This document shows positions 41,081 to 53,438 of a stretch of DNA of 64,000 nucleotides, piece by piece. The stretch spans positions 207,076,939 to 207,140,938 of the forward strand of contig JAIOJX010000032.1 in assembly GCA_022376925.1 (NCBI GenBank), written 5' to 3'. The position numbers were made by a program, and so were the translations under genes. Numbering within the stretch: position 1 is the first letter of the stretch; the number at the start of each line of letters is the position of its first letter. Below the pieces are notes generated by a model. The model searched no databases and was not told the DNA's origin. It worked only from the letters and a program-made list of their open reading frames with translations. This stretch comes from Tragulus kanchil (Eukaryota > Chordata > Mammalia > Artiodactyla > Tragulidae).

Positions 41081-41449
41081 GCACATAATTCTTGTTCATG
41101 AGAAAAATGGTGTGCACAACATGGTTTAGAAAGCAGATTCCAGGAAAAAGTATGACCTTTCCCATTGCAGATCCCCGTCTGCACTGGTCCCGGGTCACCC
41201 ACTGCGGCTGCACCAGGCTCCCTTCCCTGGGGGGCAGGGGAGGGGCGACCACCAAGGTAGCAGAAGTGGTACCGCCCTTAGAGGCAGACAGCTGGGTGGG
41301 GAGCCTGCTCTGCCTCTCATTGTGTGTGAGCCCAGGCCGGTCGCGTAGCCTCCTGAAGGTCTCAGCTTGCTCACTTGAGCCTCACATGGGGCTGGTGGAC
41401 TAGGAAAGCAACTGGCTTCTATCACAACGCTACTTGGTGCTTAATAAGT

Positions 41450-41605
41450 TAGAATATTTATTGGACGGATGGATGTTACATACTTTGGCCACCTGATGAG
41501 AAGAGCCCACTCACTGGAAAAGACCCTGATGCTGGGAAAGAAGGCATGGGAGAAGGGGACGACAGAAGATGAGATGGGTTCTGAGCAACTGAACAACTAG
41601 GAGTT
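41450..41605 (+). mobile_element. BovB 3' fragment
   Basis: CTTTGGCCACCTGATGAGAA, CTCACTGGAAAAGACCCTGA and GAGAAGGGGACGACAGAAGA followed by GAGCAACTGAACAAC; a short ruminant BovB-derived piece. Confidence 0.8.
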
Positions 41606-42934
41606 AGCTCCCTCTGTCCCATGCTCCCTCCACTGGTATCCTGGATTCCCTGCATCTTGATCATCCTTGTAGATTGCAGATCCAGGGACACAGCCAAGAA
41701 ATAAGTGGCCAGATCTCTCTGAGGCTGGGTTAGGATAGAGAGCTGGGGAGAAGAGGAAGATGGTAAAACCTGAAGAGCCCCAGGCTCCCGGGATGCACCG
41801 CCTCCAGGAAGCCTTCCTTCCCTCCACATTCCTGTTCCCATGGTCCAGGGTATACCTTAGCACGGTGAACCACCGCGGTGATGCACTGTTTCTCTGCCTC
41901 TAAGCTGTGAACTTTTCAAGGGCAGCGTCTGTGTTTCTCATCTTTGTACCCTGTGCCAGGGGTCTGTGGTGGCCCTGAAGGTGTCCCTCTAGAGTGGTGC
42001 AGGAAACACGGTTGATGACTGCCTCTTGTTGCCATACCTCAGTCTACACCCCTCTCTGAAGGCTCTCTCGATCCCTGATGCCTTCTGTTTCTTTGTTCCA
42101 TTTCCCTCAGGAGATCTCTCATGGATCTAACCTGACCTGACACATAGGGCTCTCGATTACAAACCACAGAAAAGGACATGGCTAACTTAGAAAAGTTCTT
42201 CAGAGGAAAGACACTGGGAGCTCATAGACTTGACAGGAAGATGGAGAATCAGGCCCAGACATGGGCTGGAATCACAGAAATGGTCACAGACGGTGGCCCG
42301 AGGTCAGCGCTGGCTAGGACATCCCGCTGGACACTTGACTACTGCCACCTCCACCTTCAGGCACCACTGGCCCATGTTGCCCCCCAAAGCCCTATTGCTC
42401 CTTGCCAACTCCTGCTCCAACAGGAACATGCCGGCACCTGACGGCCAAGACCCGGGAAATGAGACTTGGCAGGTTCCCCTGATGGGAGTTCAGGCGCTGG
42501 GTTACCCCAGAGCACAAGTGTCTACTCTTTGCCATGCGGCACCAGCACTCGGTTAACCTGAACTTTGAGAACGCTGCTTCTCTCCTTTCTGCTCTTTCGG
42601 GTGGTGGTTTATTAATGGATTCATTCCTTGAACACCAGAGTGCCTACGCTCTGCTGGGAGCTGCGGAGAATATACCTGTTAGTTTAACAACCAGCTCTCT
42701 GGAGGACAAAAAGCACTGTTTTGTAGCCCTGATCCGTTTCCACACCCCATGGCTGTTTTCAAGCTACTGAGGTGGCGTCACTAAGCAGAAGGTTGCCCTC
42801 TCAACTCACCCAAGCCGTGGACGCCAACACACAGACAGTCCTGTCCTTGGGGAGTTTACCTTCTAGTAGTGAACTTCAAATAAAACAAATCTCACAACCT
42901 GAATATTCAAATGTTTTCACTATAAAAGTCACAA

Positions 42935-43200
42935 CCAGACTCCCTTTGTGGTTAAGAATCCGCCTGCCAAGGCAAGGGACATGGGTTCGATCCCTGGTCT
43001 GGGAAGATTCCACAGGCCACGGGGCAACTAAGCTTGCATACCACAACTACTGAAGCCCAAGCACTCTAGAGCCCTCAAGCCACAAGAGAAGCCACCACCA
43101 TGAGAAGTCTGTGCACCGCAACTAGAGAACAGACCCCACTTGCCACAACTAGAGAAAGCCTACACAACAGCAGTGAAGACCCAGCACAGCTAAAAAAACC
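42935..43200 (+). mobile_element. CHR-2-type SINE; copy at 44046-44311
   Basis: Starts CCAGACTCCCTTTGTGGTTA, B box GGTTCGATCCCTGGTCTGGG, then CTAAGCTTGCATACCACAAC and AGTGAAGACCCAGCACAGCT with a short A-rich end. Confidence 0.88.
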
Positions 43201-43289
43201 CTCCGGAGACACTGCTACATTGCTGCCTGTGGCTGCCACTCCTGACTGTGCCCTAGACCTGCAGGGTCTTTCCCGTTCCTCTGTTGCTC

Positions 43290-43620
43290 GAGCAACTTAG
43301 AAAATTCGAGAAAAGTTGCCTGCATCTTACAGAAGAGAAACTAGAGGTTCAGAGTGGTGCTCCAACTCACAGCACACTCGTGCTGGAGCTAAGACGCACA
43401 GGCTCCAGTGTCAGCCCTGCCAGGACTGGGGCGGCCTCTCTCACTTTCTTGCTGTGTGTGTCTGCAACCGTTCCTCATCTTCTCGAAGTTTCTATTTTCT
43501 CACCTGTAAAATGAGGATAACTTTACTCATGGGAGAGGTGAGGAGGACCTGAGACCATGCTTGTGCTGGCTCAGTGGAGAGTCTGAGTATGTCCTTAATA
43601 AACACTCCATGGACATTGGT
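43290..43620 (+). mobile_element. MIR-like SINE remnants; copy at 44401-44731
   Basis: MIR-type text with CTTACAGAAGAGAAACTAGA, TTCTCACCTGTAAAATGAGG and AATAAACACTCCATGG. Old and fragmented. Confidence 0.6.
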
Positions 43621-45239
43621 TTTATGGGGCAAGGGTGATTTTTTGAGGATTTTTTTTGGTATTAAATATGGGGTAAGAAGTAGTAGAACCACACTGTCCC
43701 TTACTCCTCCTGCATTCATACAGCGATACTGATCAGGACAGACCCAGACGTTTCTCAAGATGTCACAAACGTGCCCTAGGGGAGGAATCCTGTTTGGAGT
43801 CAGCCGCGACCACCTGTTTGTAAATACTGGTCTCCTAAGTGGATAAGGCCAACTGACCTCAGACTCCAGGATCTGCAGCACAGTCTTATAAACAAGGGCA
43901 AACGTGGCTCATGTCTGCCGCCCAAGGCAACTGACCTGTGGGACGCCAACACACAGACAGTCCTGTCCTTGGACCTTCTAGTATCTTCAAATAAAACAAA
44001 TCTCACAACCTGAATATTCAAATGTTTTCACTATAAAAGTCACAACCAGACTCCCTTTGTGGTTAAGAATCCGCCTGCCAAGGCAAGGGACATGGGTTCG
44101 ATCCCTGGTCTGGGAAGATTCCACAGGCCACGGGGCAACTAAGCTTGCATACCACAACTACTGAAGCCCAAGCACTCTAGAGCCCTCAAGCCACAAGAGA
44201 AGCCACCACCATGAGAAGTCTGTGCACCGCAACTAGAGAACAGACCCCACTTGCCACAACTAGAGAAAGCCTACACAACAGCAGTGAAGACCCAGCACAG
44301 CTAAAAAAACCCTCCGGAGACACTGCTACATTGCTGCCTGTGGCTGCCACTCCTGACTGTGCCCTAGACCTGCAGGGTCTTTCCCGTTCCTCTGTTGCTC
44401 GAGCAACTTAGAAAATTCGAGAAAAGTTGCCTGCATCTTACAGAAGAGAAACTAGAGGTTCAGAGTGGTGCTCCAACTCACAGCACACTCGTGCTGGAGC
44501 TAAGACGCACAGGCTCCAGTGTCAGCCCTGCCAGGACTGGGGCGGCCTCTCTCACTTTCTTGCTGTGTGTGTCTGCAACCGTTCCTCATCTTCTCGAAGT
44601 TTCTATTTTCTCACCTGTAAAATGAGGATAACTTTACTCATGGGAGAGGTGAGGAGGACCTGAGACCATGCTTGTGCTGGCTCAGTGGAGAGTCTGAGTA
44701 TGTCCTTAATAAACACTCCATGGACATTGGTTTTATGGGGCAAGGGTGATTTTTTGAGGATTTTTTTTGGTATTAAATATGGGGTAAGAAGTAGTAGAAC
44801 CACACTGTCCCTTACTCCTCCTGCATTCATACAGCGATACTGATCAGGACAGACCCAGACGTTTCTCAAGATGTCACAAACGTGCCCTAGGGGAGGAATC
44901 CTGTTTGGAGTCAGCCGCGACCACCTGTTTGTAAATACTGGTCTCCTAAGTGGATAAGGCCAACTGACCTCAGACTCCAGGATCTGCAGCACAGTCTTAT
45001 AAACAAGGGCAAACGTGGCTCATGTCTGTTCTTACTTCAAACACATTCCCACACATGAGCTCTGTCTATGTATCATCCTGCATGGAAATCCCCTCCTGTG
45101 GACCCTAATCCACCCATTACTTCATTTATTCACCAAACACTGATCGAGTCATTTCTAAGAGCCCGGGTGGGTGGGTGAGGGCATGCTCTCAGCTCCCTCT
45201 TACCACTCAGGCCAGCTCATCCCCACACCTGGCGGCGAG

Positions 45240-47430
45240 AGAATTTGGGCGACTAGCAGGCACAGCTCAGTGGTCTACGGAGATGCCCACAGTGGTCTGC
45301 CTTCGAGGCTTCAGGGTGTGAGACAGTCTCCTCTGCCAGCTTCCCTGACCGGAGAGCCAGTCTGCAGACAAAGGCTGTCTACTCAGAACAACAGAGGAGT
45401 GAGGAGGGAGGGCTGGGTGGGGAGCCACAGGAACGTCAAACCTCAGGGAGACAGGAGGAGAAGCAGGTCCTGGCCTCCCACCAGCCAGAGACAGAATCCT
45501 GGAGCAACACAGTCTGGGAGGAAGGGGCTTGTCTTTGAGAAACTGGCTGTGCAGAGGCGGGTGAGTCAGGGAGGGGCTGCGGGAAACAGCTGGGTTGGCT
45601 GAGCTCCCAGTGGGGAGACGGGGCCAGACTTGTCTCTGGGCCCAGGGGCAGCGGCTGGGGCCCTCTGAGGGGGTGGCCTGGCCTCTCCCGCCAGAAGGCT
45701 GGAGCATGGCCAGGGAGACAGGCAGCGCCTTCCAAGCACCCAGGGGCCCAGGGGGAGGCAGCCCAGATCGCTGCTGGCTGCTCCATACAGCCCCCAGCTT
45801 GGCAAAGCAGCTCCCAGGCCTGGTCCCTCACTGGGACAGGGTCTCTCTGGGTCAGACCACCTGCCTTCCCGCACAGAAACGTTCATCAGTGCATTTGACT
45901 TAAAAACAAAAGTCAATTTATGTAGCAATTAACAAATGCTTGGTTTGCCTTGGTGAATCATTTCTTTACTGACAAAAGTTGCATAATCACTTCTAACAAG
46001 TCTATGATTTTATTATTTACTTACTTAAATCATGACTCTATTGCACAAGCAAGCAAAGGAGGAATTCTAACCGTTGCTGGTTAGAATTCCCCAAAGAATG
46101 ATGGGGCGGGAAGAGGAACTGGGTCGCTGTTGTTCCTGAGGGTGGGCTGCTCTGGGCTCACTGCCATGGGACCCTCTGACACCAAAGGGATGTCGTGGTT
46201 TAGAGGGCAGGATCCTACATCTCCAGATTTAAGAGGCCACCAATAGCACATAAGCCCCTAGGACAGCTGGCTGCACACCGTGAGGTTCCCACAAAGGCTG
46301 AAGGCCCTTAACAAACCTCCATGGAACTCACCTCTAAATCCTGGGGGAGAATTTGGGCGACTAGACAAAGTGCTGGTCCACAGTGGTCTGCCTTCGAGGC
46401 TTCAGGGTGTGAGACAGTCTCCTCTGCCAGCTTCCCTGACCGGAGAGCCAGTCTGCAGACAAAGGCTGTCTACTCAGAACAACAGAGGAGTGAGGAGGGA
46501 GGGCTGGGTGGGGAGCCACAGGAACGTCAAACCTCAGGGAGACAGGAGGAGAAGCAGGTCCTGGCCTCCCACCAGCCAGAGACAGAATCCTGGAGCAACA
46601 CAGTCTGGGAGGAAGGGGCTTGTCTTTGAGAAACTGGCTGTGCAGAGGCGGGTGAGTCAGGGAGGGGCTGCGGGAAACAGCTGGGTTGGCTGAGCTCCCA
46701 GTGGGGAGACGGGGCCAGACTTGTCTCTGGGCCCAGGGGCAGCGGCTGGGGCCCTCTGAGGGGGTGGCCTGGCCTCTCCCGCCAGAAGGCTGGAGCATGG
46801 CCAGGGAGACAGGCAGCGCCTTCCAAGCACCCAGGGGCCCAGGGGGAGGCAGCCCAGATCGCTGCTGGCTGCTCCATACAGCCCCCAGCTTGGCAAAGCA
46901 GCTCCCAGGCCTGGTCCCTCACTGGGACAGGGTCTCTCTGGGTCAGACCACCTGCCTTCCCGCACAGAAACGTTCATCAGTGCATTTGACTTAAAAACAA
47001 AAGTCAATTTATGTAGCAATTAACAAATGCTTGGTTTGCCTTGGTGAATCATTTCTTTACTGACAAAAGTTGCATAATCACTTCTAACAAGTCTATGATT
47101 TTATTATTTACTTACTTAAATCATGACTCTATTGCACAAGCAAGCAAAGGAGGAATTCTAACCGTTGCTGGTTAGAATTCCCCAAAGAATGATGGGGCGG
47201 GAAGAGGAACTGGGTCGCTGTTGTTCCTGAGGGTGGGCTGCTCTGGGCTCACTGCCATGGGACCCTCTGACACCAAAGGGATGTCGTGGTTTAGAGGGCA
47301 GGATCCTACATCTCCAGATTTAAGAGGCCACCAATAGCACATAAGCCCCTAGGACAGCTGGCTGCACACCGTGAGGTTCCCACAAAGGCTGAAGGCCCTT
47401 AACAAACCTCCATGGAACTCACCTCTAAAT
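45240..47430. repeat. Tandem overlap 16: 45240-46347 repeated at 46348-47430
   Basis: Direct adjacent copy, spacing 1,108 then 1,091. The right copy is garbled for its first 40 bp (GACTAGACAAAGTGCTGGTC against GACTAGCAGGCACAGCTCAG). Confidence 0.96.
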
Positions 47431-49368
47431 GGCCGGGGGAGACACCCAAGAACCAGAGCAGCCACATTAACAAAAGTGAAGCCTAGGGGCTCCCCTGGTG
47501 GCCCAATGGGTGGAGAGTCCGCCTTGCAGTGCGGGGGGGCACCAGTTTGATCCCTGACCGGGGAGGATCCCGCCTGCCTTGGAGAGGCTGGACCGGTGTG
47601 TCCAATTGCAAGCCGGCGCTCTGGAGCGCGTGTGCCCAGAGCTGGTGCTCTGCAACGGGAGAGGCCACAGCAATGGGAGGCCCACACAGGCCAAAGAATA
47701 AAGATGGATGAGAGAGAGAGAGAAATACATACATACATAAATAAATGCAATAAAAGAGGCCAAAAAAAAGTGAAGCCTAGCCCAGCTCTTCAAGTCCTGC
47801 CTCAGAGAGAACAGAGATGCAGAGGAAATCAAGGAGAAAGCAGACACCCCCTGGAGTCCTCAGACCTTGCCCCCAGGCCTCATGCAGGCTACCCAGCACA
47901 GAAACGCCCTTCCTCCCCCACTGTGTTGCCACAGTACTCAGGCCTGATGGCCTTTTCAAACTGGATGACCTTCTAGCTGGGTTATTCCAGGGAGGACCCC
48001 TGAACTGGGAAGGGATGGGGGTGGTGGGGAGCTGGGTTAGGGGTCTCAGAAACAAGGCTTCCCAAGGAGATACCAGGATGGTGGAAGGTGGCATGCAGGT
48101 CATTTTCAACATCTCAGTAAATCTGAAGGAATCCTACATTCATGTCTAGCTGGCTCAAGCAAGTTAAGGTGCAGTCATCTCATTAAATATTTATGCCATC
48201 TTATGGTAGATGTAGGTAAATCCAGGAAGTGTCTATGATTTTATTATTTACTTACTTAAATCATGACTCTATTGCACAAGCAAGCAAAGGAGGAATTCTA
48301 ACCGTTGCTGGTTAGAATTCCCCAAAGAATGATGGGGCGGGAAGAGGAACTGGGTCGCTGTTGTTCCTGAGGGTGGGCTGCTCTGGGCTCACTGCCATGG
48401 GACCCTCTGACACCAAAGGGATGTCGTGGTTTAGAGGGCAGGATCCTACATCTCCAGATTTAAGAGGCCACCAATAGCACATAAGCCCCTAGGACAGCTG
48501 GCTGCACACCGTGAGGTTCCCACAAAGGCTGAAGGCCCTTAACAAACCTCCATGGAACTCACCTCTAAATGGCCGGGGGAGACACCCAAGAACCAGAGCA
48601 GCCACATTAACAAAAGTGAAGCCTAGGGGCTCCCCTGGTGGCCCAATGGGTGGAGAGTCCGCCTTGCAGTGCGGGGGGGCACCAGTTTGATCCCTGACCG
48701 GGGAGGATCCCGCCTGCCTTGGAGAGGCTGGACCGGTGTGTCCAATTGCAAGCCGGCGCTCTGGAGCGCGTGTGCCCAGAGCTGGTGCTCTGCAACGGGA
48801 GAGGCCACAGCAATGGGAGGCCCACACAGGCCAAAGAATAAAGATGGATGAGAGAGAGAGAAATACATACATACATAAATAAATGCAATAAAAGAGGCCA
48901 AAAAAAAGTGAAGCCTAGCCCAGCTCTTCAAGTCCTGCCTCAGAGAGAACAGAGATGCAGAGGAAATCAAGGAGAAAGCAGACACCCCCTGGAGTCCTCA
49001 GACCTTGCCCCCAGGCCTCATGCAGGCTACCCAGCACAGAAACGCCCTTCCTCCCCCACTGTGTTGCCACAGTACTCAGGCCTGATGGCCTTTTCAAACT
49101 GGATGACCTTCTAGCTGGGTTATTCCAGGGAGGACCCCTGAACTGGGAAGGGATGGGGGTGGTGGGGAGCTGGGTTAGGGGTCTCAGAAACAAGGCTTCC
49201 CAAGGAGATACCAGGATGGTGGAAGGTGGCATGCAGGTCATTTTCAACATCTCAGTAAATCTGAAGGAATCCTACATTCATGTCTAGCTGGCTCAAGCAA
49301 GTTAAGGTGCAGTCATCTCATTAAATATTTATGCCATCTTATGGTAGATGTAGGTAAATCCAGGAAGT
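47091..49368. repeat. Tandem overlap 17: 47091-48230 repeated at 48231-49368
   Basis: Direct adjacent copy at a spacing of 1,140 (1,138 after a GA-repeat indel near 47710/48850). Its left 350 bp also occur at 46000-46347, giving three copies. Confidence 0.97.
47487..47765 (+). mobile_element. CHR-2-type SINE with target-site duplication; copy at 48627-48903
   Basis: Starts GGGCTCCCCTGGTGGCCCAA. It is flanked by AAAAGTGAAGCCTAG on both sides (47472-47486 and 47766-47780). A GA dinucleotide run in its tail differs by two bases between the copies. Confidence 0.9.
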
Positions 49369-49570
49369 AAACAGAGAAACAAATTACTTCCTAAGGAATT
49401 ATACAGTCCCCGGTAGACAAAATCCCTGGAACTCTAAGCTCAGGATAAAGGTCCAAAAGAATCTCTCTTCAGTTTCCTTGACAGCTATGTGATAGCCACA
49501 TCAGGATAGGCTGTACCAACCCTTAAAAAACCCACCTACATTCAGGTATTTAAGTATAGTATAAATACAT

Positions 49571-51736
49571 TTACCTAGCTTCCAGTGTCATTTCCATTTT
49601 AAATCATCCTTTTATGTGTATCTTTGAGTTTGGTGGTTCTTCACTAGCTCTGCTACCCAAGAAAACAAATCCATCAGAATTCTACCCTCAGCTCACCTTG
49701 TGGTGTCCAATGGGCAAAACGGTCACAAAATCCTTTCCTTTTGCAAAAAGAATTGGCCTTGGGTTATCATAGTTTTAGAAGGGAAGATAAAAAAAGACAA
49801 ACTGAGGCAGCAATTGTGCATCACCTTTTCCCTTTAAGAATTAAAAATAGACTCCCACAAACCTGATTCTGAGGCTCCTCCATCTGCCGCCCGTAGAGAA
49901 CGCAGCACAGCATGCAGAGGGGCCCGCCCACGGGAGAGAATCACTTTCTGTCAAGAACAGGAGGCCCTGTGTTGCAAGGTCCCTGGGGTAGCCCAGTCGT
50001 CCTCCTCCACAGTTTCCACAAGTCATTTAGTGAAGGAGGTATAGTTTAAGTAAACATGGCAACAGATTTAGTCAGAAAATCAGGTTTCCCCCTGGGTAAA
50101 CCAACCCCTGAATTCAAAATCCAATCATCCCCGGGTGTCTCCCATGTCCTTCCGGATTTTGTTTTTAGTGGATGCTCTGTCTTCTTGCCAATTCAGACTC
50201 TTCCCAAACGTGGTTCAAATGTTATGCTGCTGGAGAAAACTGCACTTAAGCCGTCTTCTGTGGATCTCTCCTTTACTCTGCATTCCCGTTCAGACCATGT
50301 GGCTGAACTCTGTGCTGGCCTGTACTCAAGCATGCTACCATTTCACTTCCAACCAGATCCTAAGCTACTGGTGGACAGCGTCTCCCCCCACTTGGGCACA
50401 CAGGAGAACTGCCAGGGAGAGAAGCTGGGCCACAAACAGCTGTGGTCCTTACCTAGTGACGTAGGAAATCCAGCCTCTACTCCTGCTCGTCTCTCTGCTT
50501 GGCGTTATTCTTTTTCAACGAAAGCACGGTTGTCAGGGGCCCTAGGAATCAGATACCTGAGAGGTGCTGCCAAGGACAAATCATGCTTCTCTGGCCGACT
50601 CAAGTGACACGACCTATGAAATTCAGAAAATTGGCTTCTGGTTCCCATAGGAGTAACAACGCGAATTTTTTCATTACCTAGCTTCCAGTTTTTCATTTCC
50701 ATTTTAAATCATCCTTTTATGTGTATCTTTGAGTTTGGTGGTTCTTCACTAGCTCTGCTACCCAAGAAAACAAATCCATCAGAATTCTACCCTCAGCTCA
50801 CCTTGTGGTGTCCAATGGGCAAAACGGTCACAAAATCCTTTCCTTTTGCAAAAAGAATTGGCCTTGGGTTATCATAGTTTTAGAAGGGAAGATAAAAAAA
50901 GACAAACTGAGGCAGCAATTGTGCATCACCTTTTCCCTTTAAGAATTAAAAATAGACTCCCACAAACCTGATTCTGAGGCTCCTCCATCTGCCGCCCGTA
51001 GAGAACGCAGCACAGCATGCAGAGGGGCCCGCCCACGGGAGAGAATCACTTTCTGTCAAGAACAGGAGGCCCTGTGTTGCAAGGTCCCTGGGGTAGCCCA
51101 GTCGTCCTCCTCCACAGTTTCCACAAGTCATTTAGTGAAGGAGGTATAGTTTAAGTAAACATGGCAACAGATTTAGTCAGAAAATCAGGTTTCCCCCTGG
51201 GTAAACCAACCCCTGAATTCAAAATCCAATCATCCCCGGGTGTCTCCCATGTCCTTCCGGATTTTGTTTTTAGTGGATGCTCTGTCTTCTTGCCAATTCA
51301 GACTCTTCCCAAACGTGGTTCAAATGTTATGCTGCTGGAGAAAACTGCACTTAAGCCGTCTTCTGTGGATCTCTCCTTTACTCTGCATTCCCGTTCAGAC
51401 CATGTGGCTGAACTCTGTGCTGGCCTGTACTCAAGCATGCTACCATTTCACTTCCAACCAGATCCTAAGCTACTGGTGGACAGCGTCTCCCCCCACTTGG
51501 GCACACAGGAGAACTGCCAGGGAGAGAAGCTGGGCCACAAACAGCTGTGGTCCTTACCTAGTGACGTAGGAAATCCAGCCTCTACTCCTGCTCGTCTCTC
51601 TGCTTGGCGTTATTCTTTTTCAACGAAAGCACGGTTGTCAGGGGCCCTAGGAATCAGATACCTGAGAGGTGCTGCCAAGGACAAATCATGCTTCTCTGGC
51701 AGACTCAAGTGACACGACCTATGAAATTCAGAAAAT
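49571..51736. repeat. Tandem overlap 18: 49571-50673 repeated at 50674-51736
   Basis: Direct adjacent copy at a spacing of 1,103-1,105. The end of the left copy (about 50620-50673) is degraded relative to 51725-51780. Confidence 0.96.
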
Positions 51737-52345
51737 GTAAATGATGCTTCTGGTTCCCATAGGAGGGTAAGAACACCCTCTTTATTTTGATGGCTTTGGC
51801 CAATGTACCCATCTGCCTCTTCTCTGCTTCTTCTTAAGACAATAGGCCAGTTTTTTCTGCCACAAACTTATTTTTGACCAGTGATTCTCAACATTGTGTA
51901 AGGAATTCAATGTTTAGGAACAAAAGGCTTTGTGGAATGATTGAACAACTTATATTCTACCAGGTCAATAAAAGCAATGTTGCTTTTCTCCATTCATGTG
52001 ACGTAGGTAATGATTTTTTAAAAAGATAATCCTCTGGTTTATGAAATATCTCCACTGTACTACAACCTACGTCCTCTAAGTTATTTTCACAGTCTTTGCA
52101 TTAATTCCAGTTAGATATTTTCTGGAAAAACTATTTTTCAGAAAATGAGTAATAATAATTGACTTTTCATAAATAGATTTAATATACCTTTCAGAGGTGT
52201 GGCCTGCTATAATCTGCCTCACTTTATTAGGAGTGAAGGATGGAAACAATGAGTGCATGCTTCCTTATAGTGGTTGAAGTGGGCTCAGAGTTACACAGGA
52301 TAATACTTTCAGATAAGGAGACGGGCACAGCTGGAGTCACGCGTC

Positions 52346-52351
52346 TTTATT
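52346..52351 (-). terminator. PSEN1: Copy of putative distal PSEN1 AATAAA signal
   Basis: Minus-strand TTAATAAAGACGCGTGACTC. It is the left-hand duplicate of the signal at 53433-53438, with one base fewer (GCGTC against GCGGTC on the plus strand). Confidence 0.4.
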
Positions 52352-53432
52352 AATTTAACAAATAACAGGAACATCTGCAGTCATCTATCAAAATGGTTTA
52401 TCTTACCAAGACTTTGAAAGGTACTTTAAAAAGATGTATTCACAGTCTGTCTGAATTATGTACAAAGCAGAGTCTGCAGAAGCAGAAGCCAGACGAGGAA
52501 CACGGGAGGGTAAACGGTCCACCATCAAGCCATGCTACCATTTCACTTCCAACCAGTGCTACTGGTGGACAGCGTCTCCCCACTTGGGCACACAGGAGAA
52601 CTGCCAGGAGAGAAGCTGGGCCACAAACAGCTGTGGTCCTTACCTAGTGACGTAGGAAATCCAGCCTCTACTCCTGCTCGTCTCTCTGCTTGGCGTTATT
52701 CTTTTTCAACGAAAGCACGGTTGTCAGGGGCCCTAGGAATCAGATACCTGAGAGGTGCTGCCAAGGACAAATCATGCTTCTCTGGCAGACTCAAGTGACA
52801 CGACCTATGAAATTCAGAAAATGTAAATGATGCTTCTGGTTCCCATAGGAGGGTAAGAACACCCTCTTTATTTTGATGGCTTTGGCCAATGTACCCATCT
52901 GCCTCTTCTCTGCTTCTTCTTAAGACAATAGGCCAGTTTTTTCTGCCACAAACTTATTTTTGACCAGTGATTCTCAACATTGTGTAAGGAATTCAATGTT
53001 TAGGAACAAAAGGCTTTGTGGAATGATTGAACAACTTATATTCTACCAGGTCAATAAAAGCAATGTTGCTTTTCTCCATTCATGTGACGTAGGTAATGAT
53101 TTTTTAAAAAGATAATCCTCTGGTTTATGAAATATCTCCACTGTACTACAACCTACGTCCTCTAAGTTATTTTCACAGTCTTTGCATTAATTCCAGTTAG
53201 ATATTTTCTGGAAAAACTATTTTTCAGAAAATGAGTAATAATAATTGACTTTTCATAAATAGATTTAATATACCTTTCAGAGGTGTGGCCTGCTATAATC
53301 TGCCTCACTTTATTAGGAGTGAAGGATGGAAACAATGAGTGCATGCTTCCTTATAGTGGTTGAAGTGGGCTCAGAGTTACACAGGATAATACTTTCAGAT
53401 AAGGAGACGGGCACAGCTGGAGTCACGCGGTC

Positions 53433-53438
53433 TTTATT
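53433..53438 (-). terminator. PSEN1: Putative distal PSEN1 poly(A) signal AATAAA
   Basis: Minus-strand AATTAATAAAGACCGCGTGA, about 5.2 kb downstream of the stop as assembled and about 3.1 kb after collapsing overlaps 20 and 21. The interval has no SINE or LINE, as expected for a long 3'UTR. PSEN1 is known to have a long 3'UTR isoform; use of this site is inferred. Confidence 0.5.

Larger units (their letters stand above)
42819..45028. repeat. Tandem overlap 15: 42819-43940 repeated at 43941-45028
   Basis: Direct adjacent copy, spacing 1,122 then 1,111. The first 60 bp of the right copy lack two short blocks present in the left copy (around GGGGAGTTT and GTGAAC). Confidence 0.96.
38291..53432. 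other. Intergenic region between PAPLN promoter and PSEN1 3' end
   Basis: No exon-like sequence or recognised gene. Contents: CHR-2 SINEs (about 39700-41080, 42935-43200, 47487-47765 and copies), a BovB fragment near 41450-41605, MIR near 43290-43620, and overlaps 14-19. From about 49.4 kb leftwards of PSEN1 no SINE is seen. Removing second copies leaves roughly 8.5-9 kb between the two genes. Confidence 0.65.

Noticed and set aside
50056..50607. A 183-codon plus-strand open frame (also at 51161-51712)
   Set aside because: No recognisable domain, no splice context and no homology I can identify. It appears twice only because of overlap 18. It is antisense to sequence beyond the PSEN1 3' end.
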